A stretch of DNA of 64,000 nt from Lyngbya aestuarii BL J (GTDB taxonomy: Bacteria; Cyanobacteriota; Cyanobacteriia; Cyanobacteriales; Microcoleaceae), in contig NZ_AUZM01000007.1 of assembly GCF_000478195.2 (NCBI RefSeq), positions 62,001-126,000 of the forward strand. The letters run 5' to 3'. Positions 18,901 through 26,859 of the stretch are shown one piece after another. The translations under genes and the position numbers were made by a program. Position 1 is the stretch's first letter; each line of letters begins with the position of its first letter. A model generated the notes under the pieces. It saw only the letters and a program-made list of their open reading frames with translations. It ran no database searches and was not told the DNA's origin.

Positions 18901-19066
18901 GCTGATTTTCCCCAGATTCATCTGATGATCCGGTTGTCGAGTTTGTCATCGAGGCGATCAATTTCACGGCTTCGAGAACCGTTTGACTGGGGGTAAGGCT
19001 TAATGATACCGGAACAATGATCTGATCAAGACTGGGTACATGAAAAGAAAGGGGATTAAATGACAT
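15932..19066 (-). CDS. Hybrid sensor histidine kinase: 2 CBS, 3 PAS, GAF, HisKA_2, HATPase
   Basis: The 1044-residue soluble kinase has a CBS pair (about 19-155), a coiled coil, a weakly conserved PAS (229-335), two clear PAS domains (382-499, 509-625) each ending in DxTER or DISER, a coiled coil, GAF (679-825), HisKA_2 with LLKEIHHRVKNN (phosphoacceptor His848) and HATPase with RDNGIGFP. From the last coiled coil on it is closely related to the 1944-residue kinase at 1997-7831, including the C-terminal ELQYSQRY. GAF lacks an obvious chromophore cysteine-histidine pair. It has no receiver. A tnpB element lies about 80 bases upstream in the same orientation, so its promoter region has been altered or replaced by the insertion. 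Confidence 0.93.
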   Translation of the reverse strand: MSFNPLSFHVPSLDQIIVPVSLSLTPSQTVLEAVKLIASMTNSTTGSSDESGENQQGNTGLRHRCILVIEAEQWVGILEEHHIIQAIASGKNLASLSVAEVMTPPKISLNLDDDLSNNLQTILSLLQHHQLDQLPVLNAQGKIRGIVTANCILHHLKPINCPNPTETGMLSVAEQKPSVENRPENELKRELAEYKTQLNTANQRIQQAINQRQLIQRIDQKLRSSQQEIRAFIAALTDFILIVHLLENTVEIQDIPQNKFCPTNPEIITETIRQFSQNSLSERFIHPIRQALKSQEVVSFEYNLNTPDGIFWFSAKISPLSDNSVVWVAQDITERKRAEQALQQLTNVLESRVVERTNELQKVNTNLRQVLQERELAAQQLRDSEQKFRQLAESIREVFFIWSLDAFELLYVSPAFEQIWGMSPVSLYENPRLWIEMIHPEDQKHIEDTLLAEFSQGNFDQEFRIIRSDGEIRWILTRSFPVENESGIVYRIVGLAEDVTERRRVEKALQEREGQLATLADISPVGIFRTDIAGHYLYVNERTSEIVGQPFREFMGQHWMLMVHPSDRQYVEDAWIMTRNHYQPLELEYKINRSDGMITWVFAQIIPDFDDWGIVKGFVGTLTDISERKQIETELQQLNQHLEVMVEQRTAQLQQTNEKLRHEIQQRQQVQDQIAAKADQQAIIADLGQKALSGMDYNQLIQQVIVRVSRCLRVESAQVLNVPIQDPSLLKLFTEIQPNNDQLNPSDVSNQTTSENLNIDLVEQAISFPQRDSNSNLYGLSIAIESRTTCFGVLSAYTRQQRVFTQDDVYFIQSVAHILATAIERNETESQLKTSLQQKEVLLKEIHHRVKNNLLVVSNILEFQTDYTENPEVIKILQESQRRIQSMALIHEKLYESTGLDKIDFGDYIHDLVTQLRESYDFNSQLIELELDVERIALNLETAHPCGLIINELVSNAFKHAFPDHRSGKIWVKFDQTSNHLVTLTVRDNGIGFPQNIDFRQVDSLGMELVCTLINQLEGEIELSRDQGTTFSLTFKELQYSQRY

Positions 19067-19119
19067 CGGTTTTGGGAAACGACCTCAGTAGAATTGTGAA
19101 AATTGTGGGAACTTTATTC

Positions 19120-19134
19120 TGTGAATTCTTCACA
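19120..19134. promoter_or_regulatory. Inverted repeat TGTGAA-TTC-TTCACA upstream of the kinase
   Basis: A perfect 6-bp inverted repeat with a 3-base centre lies 54 bases upstream of the kinase start at 19066. A half-site, TTGTGAA, is nearby at about 19094. It resembles a CRP site (TGTGA-N6-TCACA), but the spacer is one base short, so the factor is uncertain. Confidence 0.35.
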
Positions 19135-19146
19135 TGATCACTATCT

Positions 19147-19200
19147 TTGACACTCCCGTCGCGCTCAAGCGAGGGATTCTTTGTTCACAGAGGTTACTTA
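19147..19200 (-). ncRNA. Candidate omega/reRNA 3' region and right-end hairpin
   Basis: Immediately past the tnpB stop, the strand carries CCCTCGC-TTGAGC-GCGACGGG (plus coordinates 19155-19175), a stem of seven pairs with one bulge, followed by AGTGTCAA. In this family the right end and the 3' part of tnpB encode the guide RNA of the TnpB nuclease, and the guide is read from DNA just outside the element. On that model the guide would begin near 19146 and run toward the kinase promoter. This is inferred from family knowledge. Confidence 0.5.
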
Positions 19201-20379
19201 CTAAGACAGAATTTCTTCTGAAAAAGTAGAGGTATCCTCTCCCAAAGCGTTTAGGCTATCTTGTAGCCTAGTTCCCGAATGCCCTACGGTACTTAATCCA
19301 AGTTTCAAGATGTTACGGGCTGCATTTTCGTCACGATCTAACTGACAACCACAAGCACAAAAATGAGTCCTTGTTGAGAGAGATTTTTTGACTTTCTCCC
19401 CACAGTTAGAACAGTTTTGACTGGTAAATTGAGGTGGTACGGCAATAGTTATCTTGCCGTGTTTTTCTCCCAAATACTCAAGCCAATGACGAAATTGATA
19501 CCACGCAGCATCATTAATCGATTTAGCTAAACAATGATTTTTAACCAAGTTCTTAATCTTTAAATCTTCATAGGCTATCACATCGTTAGAGTGAATTACG
19601 CATCTTGCTAACTTCACCGCAAAATCTTTACGTTGCCTACTTATTTTCAGATGAGCTTTAGCTAATCTTGCCCGTGCTTTTTTTCTATTAGAAGACCCTT
19701 TCTTTTTTCTAGACAGTCTTCTTTGAAGTCTTTGAAGTTGCTTTTCCCCTTTTCTTAAAAATCTAGGGTTATTAATTTTGTTGCCATTCTGGTCAGTGTA
19801 AAATGATTCTAATCCTACATCTAAGCCAATGACGCTATTGGCTGGTGAGGTATCTATTTTGACATCAACTGAGAGAATGAACTGACAATAGTAACCATCC
19901 GCTCGACGAACTAATCTAATTCTTTTAATGGACGAAATTGGGTAAAAGTTTAAGTCGTAAGTCCCAACCAGTTTTAATCTACCGATATTATTTTTATCGG
20001 TAAACGTAATAGCTTTTCTGGTAGTTAAATCTAATTTCCACCCGGTCGTTTTATATTCTACAGAACGGCAATTTTTCTTGAACTTTGGGAACCCTTTTTT
20101 ACCAGTAATCTTACGTTTACAATTCTCGTAAAAACGAGATATAGCTGACCACGTTCTTTCAGCACTAGACTGTCTAGCTTGTGAATTCAATTTGTTAGCA
20201 AAGTCAAAGTCATGGGCTAATACACGACAATATTTATTAAGGTCATACTTATTAACTTTTTCGTTATCCATCCAAAAACGCAAGCATTTATTCTGGACAA
20301 ACTGAGCCGTGCGTATTGCCTCGTCTATGGCTGTGTACTGATGTTTTTTAGCCCTAACCTTGAACTCCAAAACTAACAT
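19201..20379 (-). CDS. tnpB: TnpB, RNA-guided RuvC nuclease of an IS605-type element
   Basis: The 392-residue protein is full length for the family. The split RuvC site is complete: Asp187 in VIGLDVGLE, Glu271 in VIAYEDLKI and Asp350 in LDRDENAARN. A zinc ribbon sits between the last two, with cysteines in SQNCSNCG and CACGC. The N-terminus (LEFKVRAKKHQYTAIDEAI) is the helix-turn-helix/OrfB_N part. TnpB proteins are RNA-guided DNA endonucleases that help their transposon persist. With all catalytic residues present and no disruption, this copy is probably active or recently so. No tnpA neighbour exists, and the element lies directly upstream of a sensor kinase in the same direction. Confidence 0.95.
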   Translation of the reverse strand: MLVLEFKVRAKKHQYTAIDEAIRTAQFVQNKCLRFWMDNEKVNKYDLNKYCRVLAHDFDFANKLNSQARQSSAERTWSAISRFYENCKRKITGKKGFPKFKKNCRSVEYKTTGWKLDLTTRKAITFTDKNNIGRLKLVGTYDLNFYPISSIKRIRLVRRADGYYCQFILSVDVKIDTSPANSVIGLDVGLESFYTDQNGNKINNPRFLRKGEKQLQRLQRRLSRKKKGSSNRKKARARLAKAHLKISRQRKDFAVKLARCVIHSNDVIAYEDLKIKNLVKNHCLAKSINDAAWYQFRHWLEYLGEKHGKITIAVPPQFTSQNCSNCGEKVKKSLSTRTHFCACGCQLDRDENAARNILKLGLSTVGHSGTRLQDSLNALGEDTSTFSEEILS

Positions 20380-20444
20380 TTATGCCAACCTCACTAGCCT
20401 AAATATAGTTTAGCACAGAGTTTTCTAGTTTGACTGAAAAGATG

Positions 20445-20532
20445 CTAAAATCTTGTTGCTGTGCGGTTTGTTTACTGGTCGGCTTTTCCGGAGCGCACGG
20501 TGAAACCGAGGGTCTTCAAGCCGACATTTTAG
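20445..20532 (+). ncRNA. Structured segment with a predicted H-type pseudoknot
   Basis: Three exact complementary pairs interlock within 88 bases: outer CTAAAAT (20445-20451) with ATTTTAG (20526-20532); CGGTTT (20464-20469) with AAACCG (20503-20508); and GTCGGCTT (20478-20485) with AAGCCGAC (20518-20525). The second and third pairs cross, which is a pseudoknot, and the third and outer right arms are directly adjacent. GTGCG (20461-20465) can also pair with CGCAC (20494-20498), giving an alternative fold. It matches no riboswitch I know. It may be a small RNA or the left end of the tnpB element, and either strand could be the transcript. Confidence 0.45.
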
Positions 20533-20685
20533 GATAAATTCTATTCCTCTACTCTCTAGATCATACCAAAATATTGCCCAAAGCAAAAGCAGGTTTGACT
20601 ACAGCTTTACCCTCTGTACCAAACCCGCTAATGTAGAGATATAGGTTCAGTCTCACCTAATCTTCTGATTTTGTCTTCAAGTCAA

Positions 20686-21339
20686 TTAATTTTGAATCTT
20701 TTCCACATAACCCCACAGACTATAATCTCGACTCAACCAGCCGTGAAAAAATGCCATTTGACTGGGATTTTCTTGCACCCGTTTGTAACGATAGAGAATG
20801 CGTTCATTCACGATTTGTAGAGCCGTATATTTATTATTACCGCGTCTGAGGGCTTCTATTGTCAAACCATCAAATACACCCGTTTGCGGTAAACCTAAAG
20901 CTTGTTGAAGAAAAGTAATCGAGTTTTGAGGTCCAAAATTCACCGCCGTATCAAACATAACAATTGCCAAAGCCGGGTGCATTTTACCCGATTGGGAAGC
21001 ATCCCAATATCCCTGATAAATTTCTAACAGTTCAACTTCCGACATTTGTGTAACATCAAGCGGTGGTAAACCCCGTCTAGATCGATAAGCATTATATTCG
21101 GTTTGGATAATTCCTCGATAGGTTCGACCCCCGATATCGGCGGGATGATCACTAAACCCACCTTCAAAATACAGCGTAAACCCTAAAGCTGCATCAAATA
21201 AGCGTTTTTCATAGTTGTTTTGAGCTTGTGCTACACCCAAGCGACCTAAAGGGACAGCTAAGGTTAAGCTTAACAACACGATAGCACGAATTAGTTTCGA
21301 TTTAAGTGGTTTTTGGGCGTTGGTTTTGATCCAGTTCAT
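20686..21339 (-). CDS. Exported GH108-type lysozyme (N-acetylmuramidase)
   Basis: The 217-residue protein starts with a basic segment and a signal peptide (hydrophobic stretch IRAIVLLSLTLAVPLGRLG, likely cleavage after AQA at about 40). The mature part has the family motif FEGGFSDHPADIGGRTYRGI, whose glutamate in EGG is the expected catalytic acid, then ALAIVMFDTAVNFGP and a peptidoglycan-binding-type C-terminal part (FLQQALGLPQTGVFDG). It should hydrolyse peptidoglycan in the periplasm. GH108 enzymes are best known from phages and secretion muramidases, but no phage genes are nearby. It stands alone on its strand. Confidence 0.85.
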   Translation of the reverse strand: MNWIKTNAQKPLKSKLIRAIVLLSLTLAVPLGRLGVAQAQNNYEKRLFDAALGFTLYFEGGFSDHPADIGGRTYRGIIQTEYNAYRSRRGLPPLDVTQMSEVELLEIYQGYWDASQSGKMHPALAIVMFDTAVNFGPQNSITFLQQALGLPQTGVFDGLTIEALRRGNNKYTALQIVNERILYRYKRVQENPSQMAFFHGWLSRDYSLWGYVEKIQN

Positions 21340-21592
21340 AGCAACTCTTTGGGCTTCAATGGGTAAAGTGTTGGACGTTGGCGTTCATCCAACCGAATAA
21401 TGGGCTGGTACAGGCGACAATACCTGTGAAACTCTCGCCTAACATAACAGAAGACGAGACATTTGACTATATATTTGGGGGTTCTACGGGGAAAATACAG
21501 GAAACTTGAACAACGACTTTCAAATCAGATCTGGTCAGGTGAACCCAATTCCAGTTAAACTTCTTTATTGACCCCTGATCAAGACTGTATTG

Positions 21593-23773
21593 ATGTCTCC
21601 TGATTTCAGTTCCTCGTCGGCTGACTCTGATTCTAATACCCCTGAAGCCTTGACTTTACAGGCTGAAATTAGTTATGCTCATGGGCAGTTTGCGACTGCG
21701 ATCGCGAGTTGTGAGCAAGCGATTTTGTTAGAACCCACTTGGGCGCCGGCTTATGTGACGTTAGGGAATGTTCGACAAGCTCAAGGTTTGCTCGATGCGG
21801 CGATTCGTTCCTACACCCAGGCGTTAGAACTCGATCCCAATTTACCACAAGCTCATGCCAATTTAGGGAGTATGTTCTACAAGCAAGGGTTGCTAGAGGA
21901 AGCAATTACTTGTTATCGTCAAGCCTTATCGCTGAAGCCCGATTTTGCAGAGGTGTATTGGAATTTAGCCCAAGCGTTACGAAAGCAGGGAAACGAAGCA
22001 GAAGCCCAAATTTGTGAACAAAAAGCAGTTGAATACCAACCTCAACTCGCCAGCGCCAATTTTTTGTTTAATCAAGGTAATAAGTTCGCCCAGAGCGGAA
22101 AATTAGATCAGGCGATGAAATCTTGGCAAAATGCGATCGCTATTGATCCGAATCTCGCTGAAGCTTACTGTCAGATTGGGATGATTTTACGCTATCGAGG
22201 TGAACCCAAGCAAGCCATTTCCTACTTTGAAAAAGCTTTGGAACTCGAACCGAAATTAGTACCAGCTCATCAGCATTTATGTGGGATTTTTCGGGATTCT
22301 TCTAACTTAGCAGCCGCTCGTCAGGCTGTCAATCACTATCGCCAAATGTGTAGTGATACCGATCCGATTATGACTGCAATTTATTCGATCAGTACCCATC
22401 AAGTCTCGGGCTTAAATCAAATCGCTAAAGATCAATTTTTGCAGTTAGAATCTCAACTCGATCAATCTTTCAACCGCACCACAGAAATCGAAATTCGTTC
22501 ACTGTATTCTAATCTATTATTTAGTTTACCCTATTTGCGCGATAATATTACCCAAAATTCTCGTTTAATTCAAACCATTTCTCAACGGTATATTGAACAA
22601 ATTCTCCAAGCCAACCGCAGTCTTTACTTTCTCGAATATTCTCAATCTTCCCCTCAACAACACTTGAAAATTGGGATTATTTCCAGTCATTTTAATCGCC
22701 ATGCTGTCGGTTGGTGTAGTTTGGATATTATTCGGGCATTATCTAAGATTACACCCGAGATTTATCTCTATTTTACAGATCGACCTAAAGTTGACGATCG
22801 CACCGCCCTTTTTCAACAGATTGCTCGTAAACTCTACGAACCCAAACGCTATCCCAACGGCTTACCCGAAGCCAATGAAATTACCCAAGAAATTCGACAA
22901 GATGAGATTGATATCTTACTCGATTTAGATGCGATTAGTATGCCGATTCATACTGAAATATTATATACTCAACCTGCTCCTGTTTGTTTGTCTTGGCTAG
23001 GGTTTGATGCGCCTTATCTTTCCGAAAAAAATTACTTTTTGTGTGATTGGCACACTCACCCCAAAGGACATGAACAGTATTATACTGAACAGTTAGTCAG
23101 AATGCCGGATAGTTTTGTCGCTGTTTCTGGATTTGAAAGAATGGCGGTAAATCGTGAACAGTTTCGCAAAGCTTATCGCATTGGTTTAGATCAAGTTATT
23201 TATCTCAGTGTCGCACCTGGGCGCAAATTTAACCGCGAATTAGTAGAGGCGCAAGTTGCTATTCTCAAACAAGTTCCTAATAGTATTTTAATTCATAAAG
23301 CCGCCGGAGATGTCGCTGTTTTTCAAGGTGCTTATCAACAAGCTTGTCAAGCTGCTGGAGTGAGTCTACATCGGGTGAAGTTTATTCCTCGATTTCCCAC
23401 CGAAGAAGAACATCGTCAGATTTATGCTTTAGCCGATGTATTGTTAGATTCTTATCCTTATAATGGGGGAACTCACACTCTAGAAGCGCTGTGGTTTGAA
23501 GTACCAGTTGTCACTCGCAAAGGCGAACAATTTTTATCCCGAATGGGCTATTCTTTTCTACAAGGCGTTGGTATAGAAGCAGGAATAGCAGAGTCGTGGG
23601 AAGAATATATTAACTGGGGAGTGCGGTTTGGGGAAGATATAGCCTTGAGAAAATCTGTTCAAACTCAGCTAATTCAGGCGAAAGCATCAACCCATTTAGC
23701 CCCGTTATGGAACCCCAGTTTATTTGCTGAAAATCTGTATAAAATATGTGGTAAACTATTAAGCGATCGCTAA
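21593..23773 (+). CDS. TPR protein with GT41 (SPINDLY/OGT-like) glycosyltransferase domain
   Basis: The ATG at 21593, preceded by an in-frame TTG, gives 726 residues. At least six TPR units occupy about residues 20-240 (repeated AHANLGSMFYKQGLLEEAI and AYCQIGMILRYRGEPKQAI patterns). The C-terminal half (about 355-725) matches the GT41 catalytic region: LKIGIISSHFNRHAVGW near its start and DSYPYNGGTHTLEALWFEVP then VVTRKGEQFLSRMG near its end, which form the UDP-sugar site. It is predicted to transfer a hexose or N-acetylhexosamine to protein Ser/Thr or to a small acceptor, as known for OGT relatives. The substrate is unknown and no glycan gene cluster surrounds it. It is probably cytoplasmic. 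Confidence 0.92.
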   Translation: MSPDFSSSSADSDSNTPEALTLQAEISYAHGQFATAIASCEQAILLEPTWAPAYVTLGNVRQAQGLLDAAIRSYTQALELDPNLPQAHANLGSMFYKQGLLEEAITCYRQALSLKPDFAEVYWNLAQALRKQGNEAEAQICEQKAVEYQPQLASANFLFNQGNKFAQSGKLDQAMKSWQNAIAIDPNLAEAYCQIGMILRYRGEPKQAISYFEKALELEPKLVPAHQHLCGIFRDSSNLAAARQAVNHYRQMCSDTDPIMTAIYSISTHQVSGLNQIAKDQFLQLESQLDQSFNRTTEIEIRSLYSNLLFSLPYLRDNITQNSRLIQTISQRYIEQILQANRSLYFLEYSQSSPQQHLKIGIISSHFNRHAVGWCSLDIIRALSKITPEIYLYFTDRPKVDDRTALFQQIARKLYEPKRYPNGLPEANEITQEIRQDEIDILLDLDAISMPIHTEILYTQPAPVCLSWLGFDAPYLSEKNYFLCDWHTHPKGHEQYYTEQLVRMPDSFVAVSGFERMAVNREQFRKAYRIGLDQVIYLSVAPGRKFNRELVEAQVAILKQVPNSILIHKAAGDVAVFQGAYQQACQAAGVSLHRVKFIPRFPTEEEHRQIYALADVLLDSYPYNGGTHTLEALWFEVPVVTRKGEQFLSRMGYSFLQGVGIEAGIAESWEEYINWGVRFGEDIALRKSVQTQLIQAKASTHLAPLWNPSLFAENLYKICGKLLSDR

Positions 23774-24139
23774 TCATCGTTATTCAAACCAAAAGTTAAA
23801 ACCCCTGTCTAATCAGCACAGTTCTTTCAATATCTCCTCTAGCCCCCTTTTGAAAGAGCCCAGGGCTGTTTCATTCTCAGTTAAAAATTGCCGGGGTTGA
23901 TGGTGAGTCCACCCCCGTGCGCGGGAACAAGCGCGTTGAGGGGAGTGGCGAACCCGAAGGGGGTGAAAGGGTTCCGGGGGTGGACCGGGAGAGGAGTTTT
24001 TTCCTCGGAAAAATAGCTTTTTATTAATAAAAATCGTCCCGCGCCTCCCTACCTCCCTACCTCCCCACCCCCCCACAAATCAAGTTTTAGGGCCTTAACG
24101 CGCACGGCCCTGCTTCTAGGAGAGGGGTTGGGGGAGAGG
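23774..24139. repeat. Intergenic low-complexity and GC-rich repeat region
   Basis: These 366 bases hold no credible gene. About 23880-24000 is unusually G-rich on the plus strand (GGGGGTGAAAGGG, CCGGGGGTGGACC). About 24040-24075 is a pyrimidine tract of period 8 (repeats of CCTCCCTA, then CCTCCCCA and a C7 run). Near 24083-24105, GGGCC and GGCCC bracket TTAACGCGCA as a small inverted repeat. It lies between convergent genes and looks like mobile or slippage-prone repeat DNA. Confidence 0.5.
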
Positions 24140-26644
24140 TCAACGCAACCCCTTCAACACCTCATCGGTAAACGGATTTTCACCCTTTTTCAGCGACTCT
24201 ATCCAACCTTTTCGCTGTGCTTTATTCTCCTCATCATTCGTCCATTCAACGAACATTTCAAAATCCTTAATCGCCCCGTCAAAATCCCCCGTTAACGCCC
24301 TGGCTATACCCCGACTATTGATATAATCTTCATCTTTAGGCGCGAGTTTAACGGCATTTTCACAAGCAAACATCACCTTTTCCGCTTGTTTATTCAGGCT
24401 ACCATTCCAACAAAGTGTATACCAAGACGAAGCATCTATTTTTAAATCTGCATCTAATTTTTGAGCCTTTTCAAACTGAGCTAATGCCTCGTCTATTTTA
24501 CCATTTCCTGCTAAATCCCTTCCTTCCGAAAACGAAGCAATCGCATTGGCTTTATTCTCCGGGTTAAACGTTAAACTGGGGTCAAATTCTAACGCCGTTT
24601 GAAACGCTAAAATCGCCGTATCAACATCCCTTCCTGCTAAGGACTTTCCACTTCTCACTAAACTCGCTGCGGCTAAATTTAAACTAAAGTTCGAGTCAAG
24701 TTTTTCGGCCTGTTTAAACCGATCAACCGCTTCATCAATATTACCTTTTCCTGCTGACTGTTCGCCCTGCAAAAACCAAGCCGTTGCCGAAGCTTCTACC
24801 CCACAAAGACGCCGGTCTTCTTCGGTGACATTGGGGTTATTTTTCAGGTAGTCACTCACGACTGTACAAGCTTCTGCGATCAGGTCATCGAGATGAACGT
24901 TCCACAACTTCACCGTGTTGTCCCTACTCGCAGAGGCAATCAATTCCCCGTTGGGGCTAAATGCCACAGCGTTGACATAACTCTCATGCCCGTTAATGCT
25001 ATTCTGCTCTTGGGGTTGATCGAGAACTTCGTGAAGGACTGACATCACTTTCCCCTCTGTATTCACTTCTGACCACAGAGAAGTCGGTACTTTTTTTAGG
25101 TCTTGGCTTGCTTTCAGTGCTTCTAAAATTGATTTAAGTCCTTGCTTAGAGGAGAGTAATTCCTTTGCATTCGCACTGGTGAGACGAGCTTCTGCTAAGT
25201 TGAGATTGTCATAGGCTTGTTTGAGATATAGACCCGCTATCGCTGAAGTTAAACCCAATATTCCTATCGTAATCAAAGAAATAAGAGAAGCGCGTTTTTT
25301 GGCTTGTTTTAAAATCTGATTGGCCTGTTTTTCTGCGGCTAATGTTGCCTGAATTTCTCGTTTATCCAGTTGTTCGCTGGCTGCCAAATACTGATAATCT
25401 TGGTCGCTCAAACTTTTTCCGGTAGCCCAGGTTTTCGCCTCGGTTAACGCTTCCCCTTTCAACAACCGGGACTCATCGGTTCGACCGGATTTTTCCCAAG
25501 CGTTAATGGCTTCTGCGTAGGGTCGTAATTTTGCCAGTTGTTCTTCTACCCAATTGGAGTTAAAAACCGCCCGATAAACCGAGTTATAAACTTGTAGTTT
25601 ACCCTGTGTTTGCACGACTAACCCCGTCAGTCTCAATATCATTTGTTCGGGGCTATTATCGGCGGGAATTTCTTTGTTTTGTAGGATTTGTTGATAGAGT
25701 CCTAATAAACGTCCGGTGCGATCTTCAGAGGCTTTCAACAGGCGATCGCGTAGGGTTCTTAAATGTTCGGGATTGTCTTGAGATTCCCACTGATTAATGA
25801 CTTTATTTTGGACTAATTTCGCCACCCAGTTAGCCTCATTTCCGGGTGTTATTTCGGTTGAACTTTCCCGAATCAATTTACAAACTTTCTGGGTTAAAAA
25901 GGGTTGTCCGTTCGTCCAAGACAACACCGCTTCTAACGCCGCTTGGGGATTTTTAGTGAAAGAAATAAACCCATTTTTTAGCGGTTCGGCTTCGTGAAGT
26001 TGAAAGCCGTTGAGTTCGATCGCGTGACCAATATTAAACGGGGTTCGTCGTTGGTCTTGGATTAAATCAGAGGGTGTTGTGACGCCCAATAACGCAAAGG
26101 TTAGACGTTTATAAATGGGTTCGTCGGCGCGTTTGTTGTAGCAGTCTCGAATAACGGCAAAAAAGTCATCTATATTAAAAGGTAAACTGAGAATACTATC
26201 AATTTCGTCAATAAAAATAACTATATTTTGAGAAATAAGTTGTAAGAGTTTATCGCTAAAAAATTTACTAAATCTGCGGATAATAGACAGAGAATTGAGA
26301 CTTTCCCACCATTCCTCTAAATCAAAGATTTCGTAGAGGTCTAAACTATCGATTATCGCATCAATCACGCTCAAATACCACTGTTCCGGCGTAATATCAA
26401 ATGTTCCAATTCCGGTAATATCGATCGCCACACAAGCAACATCTTCGCTTTGGAGTCGCTGCATTGTCCGCACTCTTAAGCTAGATTTTCCCATCTGGCG
26501 ACAGTTAAAAACATAGCAAAAATCACCCGTTTTGAGTCTCTGATAAAAGCGTTCATCGGCTTGTCTTTTTACATAGGTTGGGGCGTCTGGGGGTAGACTC
26601 CCACCCACCTGATAGCTAAAATTCGACTCAGATGAATCACTCAT
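24140..26644 (-). CDS. AAA-like (STAND-type) ATPase with one WD40 unit and C-terminal TPR
   Basis: The 834-residue protein opens with an AAA-like P-loop domain: a degenerate Walker A, RQMGKSSL, at about 49-56 and Walker [13 protein letters not shown], at about 141-152. A charged segment and a membrane-like helix ([19 protein letters not shown], about 448-468) follow. Then comes a single WD40 unit ([20 protein letters not shown] to VKLWNV, about 551-585) that runs straight into the [17 protein letters not shown] tail normally found after a long WD40 array, and about five TPR-like units (about 640-810). Relatives usually carry seven or more WD40 repeats, so this looks like an internal deletion that stayed in frame. 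It is predicted to be a signal-transducing ATPase. Its ATPase domain is related to that of the broken CHAT gene at 27527-29227. Confidence 0.88.
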   Translation of the reverse strand: MSDSSESNFSYQVGGSLPPDAPTYVKRQADERFYQRLKTGDFCYVFNCRQMGKSSLRVRTMQRLQSEDVACVAIDITGIGTFDITPEQWYLSVIDAIIDSLDLYEIFDLEEWWESLNSLSIIRRFSKFFSDKLLQLISQNIVIFIDEIDSILSLPFNIDDFFAVIRDCYNKRADEPIYKRLTFALLGVTTPSDLIQDQRRTPFNIGHAIELNGFQLHEAEPLKNGFISFTKNPQAALEAVLSWTNGQPFLTQKVCKLIRESSTEITPGNEANWVAKLVQNKVINQWESQDNPEHLRTLRDRLLKASEDRTGRLLGLYQQILQNKEIPADNSPEQMILRLTGLVVQTQGKLQVYNSVYRAVFNSNWVEEQLAKLRPYAEAINAWEKSGRTDESRLLKGEALTEAKTWATGKSLSDQDYQYLAASEQLDKREIQATLAAEKQANQILKQAKKRASLISLITIGILGLTSAIAGLYLKQAYDNLNLAEARLTSANAKELLSSKQGLKSILEALKASQDLKKVPTSLWSEVNTEGKVMSVLHEVLDQPQEQNSINGHESYVNAVAFSPNGELIASASRDNTVKLWNVHLDDLIAEACTVVSDYLKNNPNVTEEDRRLCGVEASATAWFLQGEQSAGKGNIDEAVDRFKQAEKLDSNFSLNLAAASLVRSGKSLAGRDVDTAILAFQTALEFDPSLTFNPENKANAIASFSEGRDLAGNGKIDEALAQFEKAQKLDADLKIDASSWYTLCWNGSLNKQAEKVMFACENAVKLAPKDEDYINSRGIARALTGDFDGAIKDFEMFVEWTNDEENKAQRKGWIESLKKGENPFTDEVLKGLR

Positions 26645-26722
26645 TCGATGAAGTCCGGTTGGTTAACAATTTTACCATATTCAATGGATTAATTCTGTTA
26701 AAAAAAGTTTTAATAAAACTTA

Positions 26723-26750
26723 TGACTTCCGACTTCTGACTTCTGATTCC
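26723..26750. repeat. Heptanucleotide (STRR-like) repeat
   Basis: TGACTTC, CGACTTC, TGACTTC and TGATTCC follow one another with a strict 7-base period in the gap between the AAA-like gene and lysM. The repeat unit differs from that at 1956-1990. Confidence 0.65.
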
Positions 26751-26785
26751 CTCTAGCCCTGCTTTGAAAGGGGGGAAAAGAGCGA

Positions 26786-26858
26786 TTAAAGTCCCCCGAT
26801 CTTCGGGGCGAATTGAAGTTCAAGTCCCCTTTTCTAAGGGGGATTTAGGGGGATTATT
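26786..26858. repeat. Dispersed-type repeat with CCCCGA-TCT-TCGGGG hairpin and CCCCCTAAATCCCCC motif
   Basis: The segment contains the perfect hairpin CCCCGA-TCT-TCGGGG, then a block that reads, on the minus strand, CCCCCTAAATCCCCC followed by TTAGAAAAGGGG. This block is a familiar dispersed intergenic sequence of cyanobacteria. It immediately follows the lysM stop on that strand and may act as its 3' end. Confidence 0.5.
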
Positions 26859-26859
26859 C

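Larger units (their letters stand above)
19147..20444 (-). mobile_element. IS200/IS605-superfamily element carrying only tnpB
   Basis: The element contains tnpB and recognisable end structures but no tnpA, so it cannot move alone (IS1341-like organisation). The right end is taken at the conserved 3' hairpin segment 19147-19179, a form common downstream of cyanobacterial tnpB genes. The left end is not defined by the sequence. I place it before the structured segment starting at 20445, but it could include that segment. IS605-type elements make no target duplications, so none is expected. Confidence 0.65.

Noticed and set aside
19147-20532. Active two-gene IS605 transposon
   Set aside because: No tnpA in or near the element, so only a tnpB-only element is supported.
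23813-24076. 87-residue minus-strand frame
   Set aside because: Composed of translated low-complexity DNA, with no ribosome site.
26723-26750. CRISPR array
   Set aside because: The repeats have a 7-base period with no spacers, unlike CRISPR; no cas genes are in the window.
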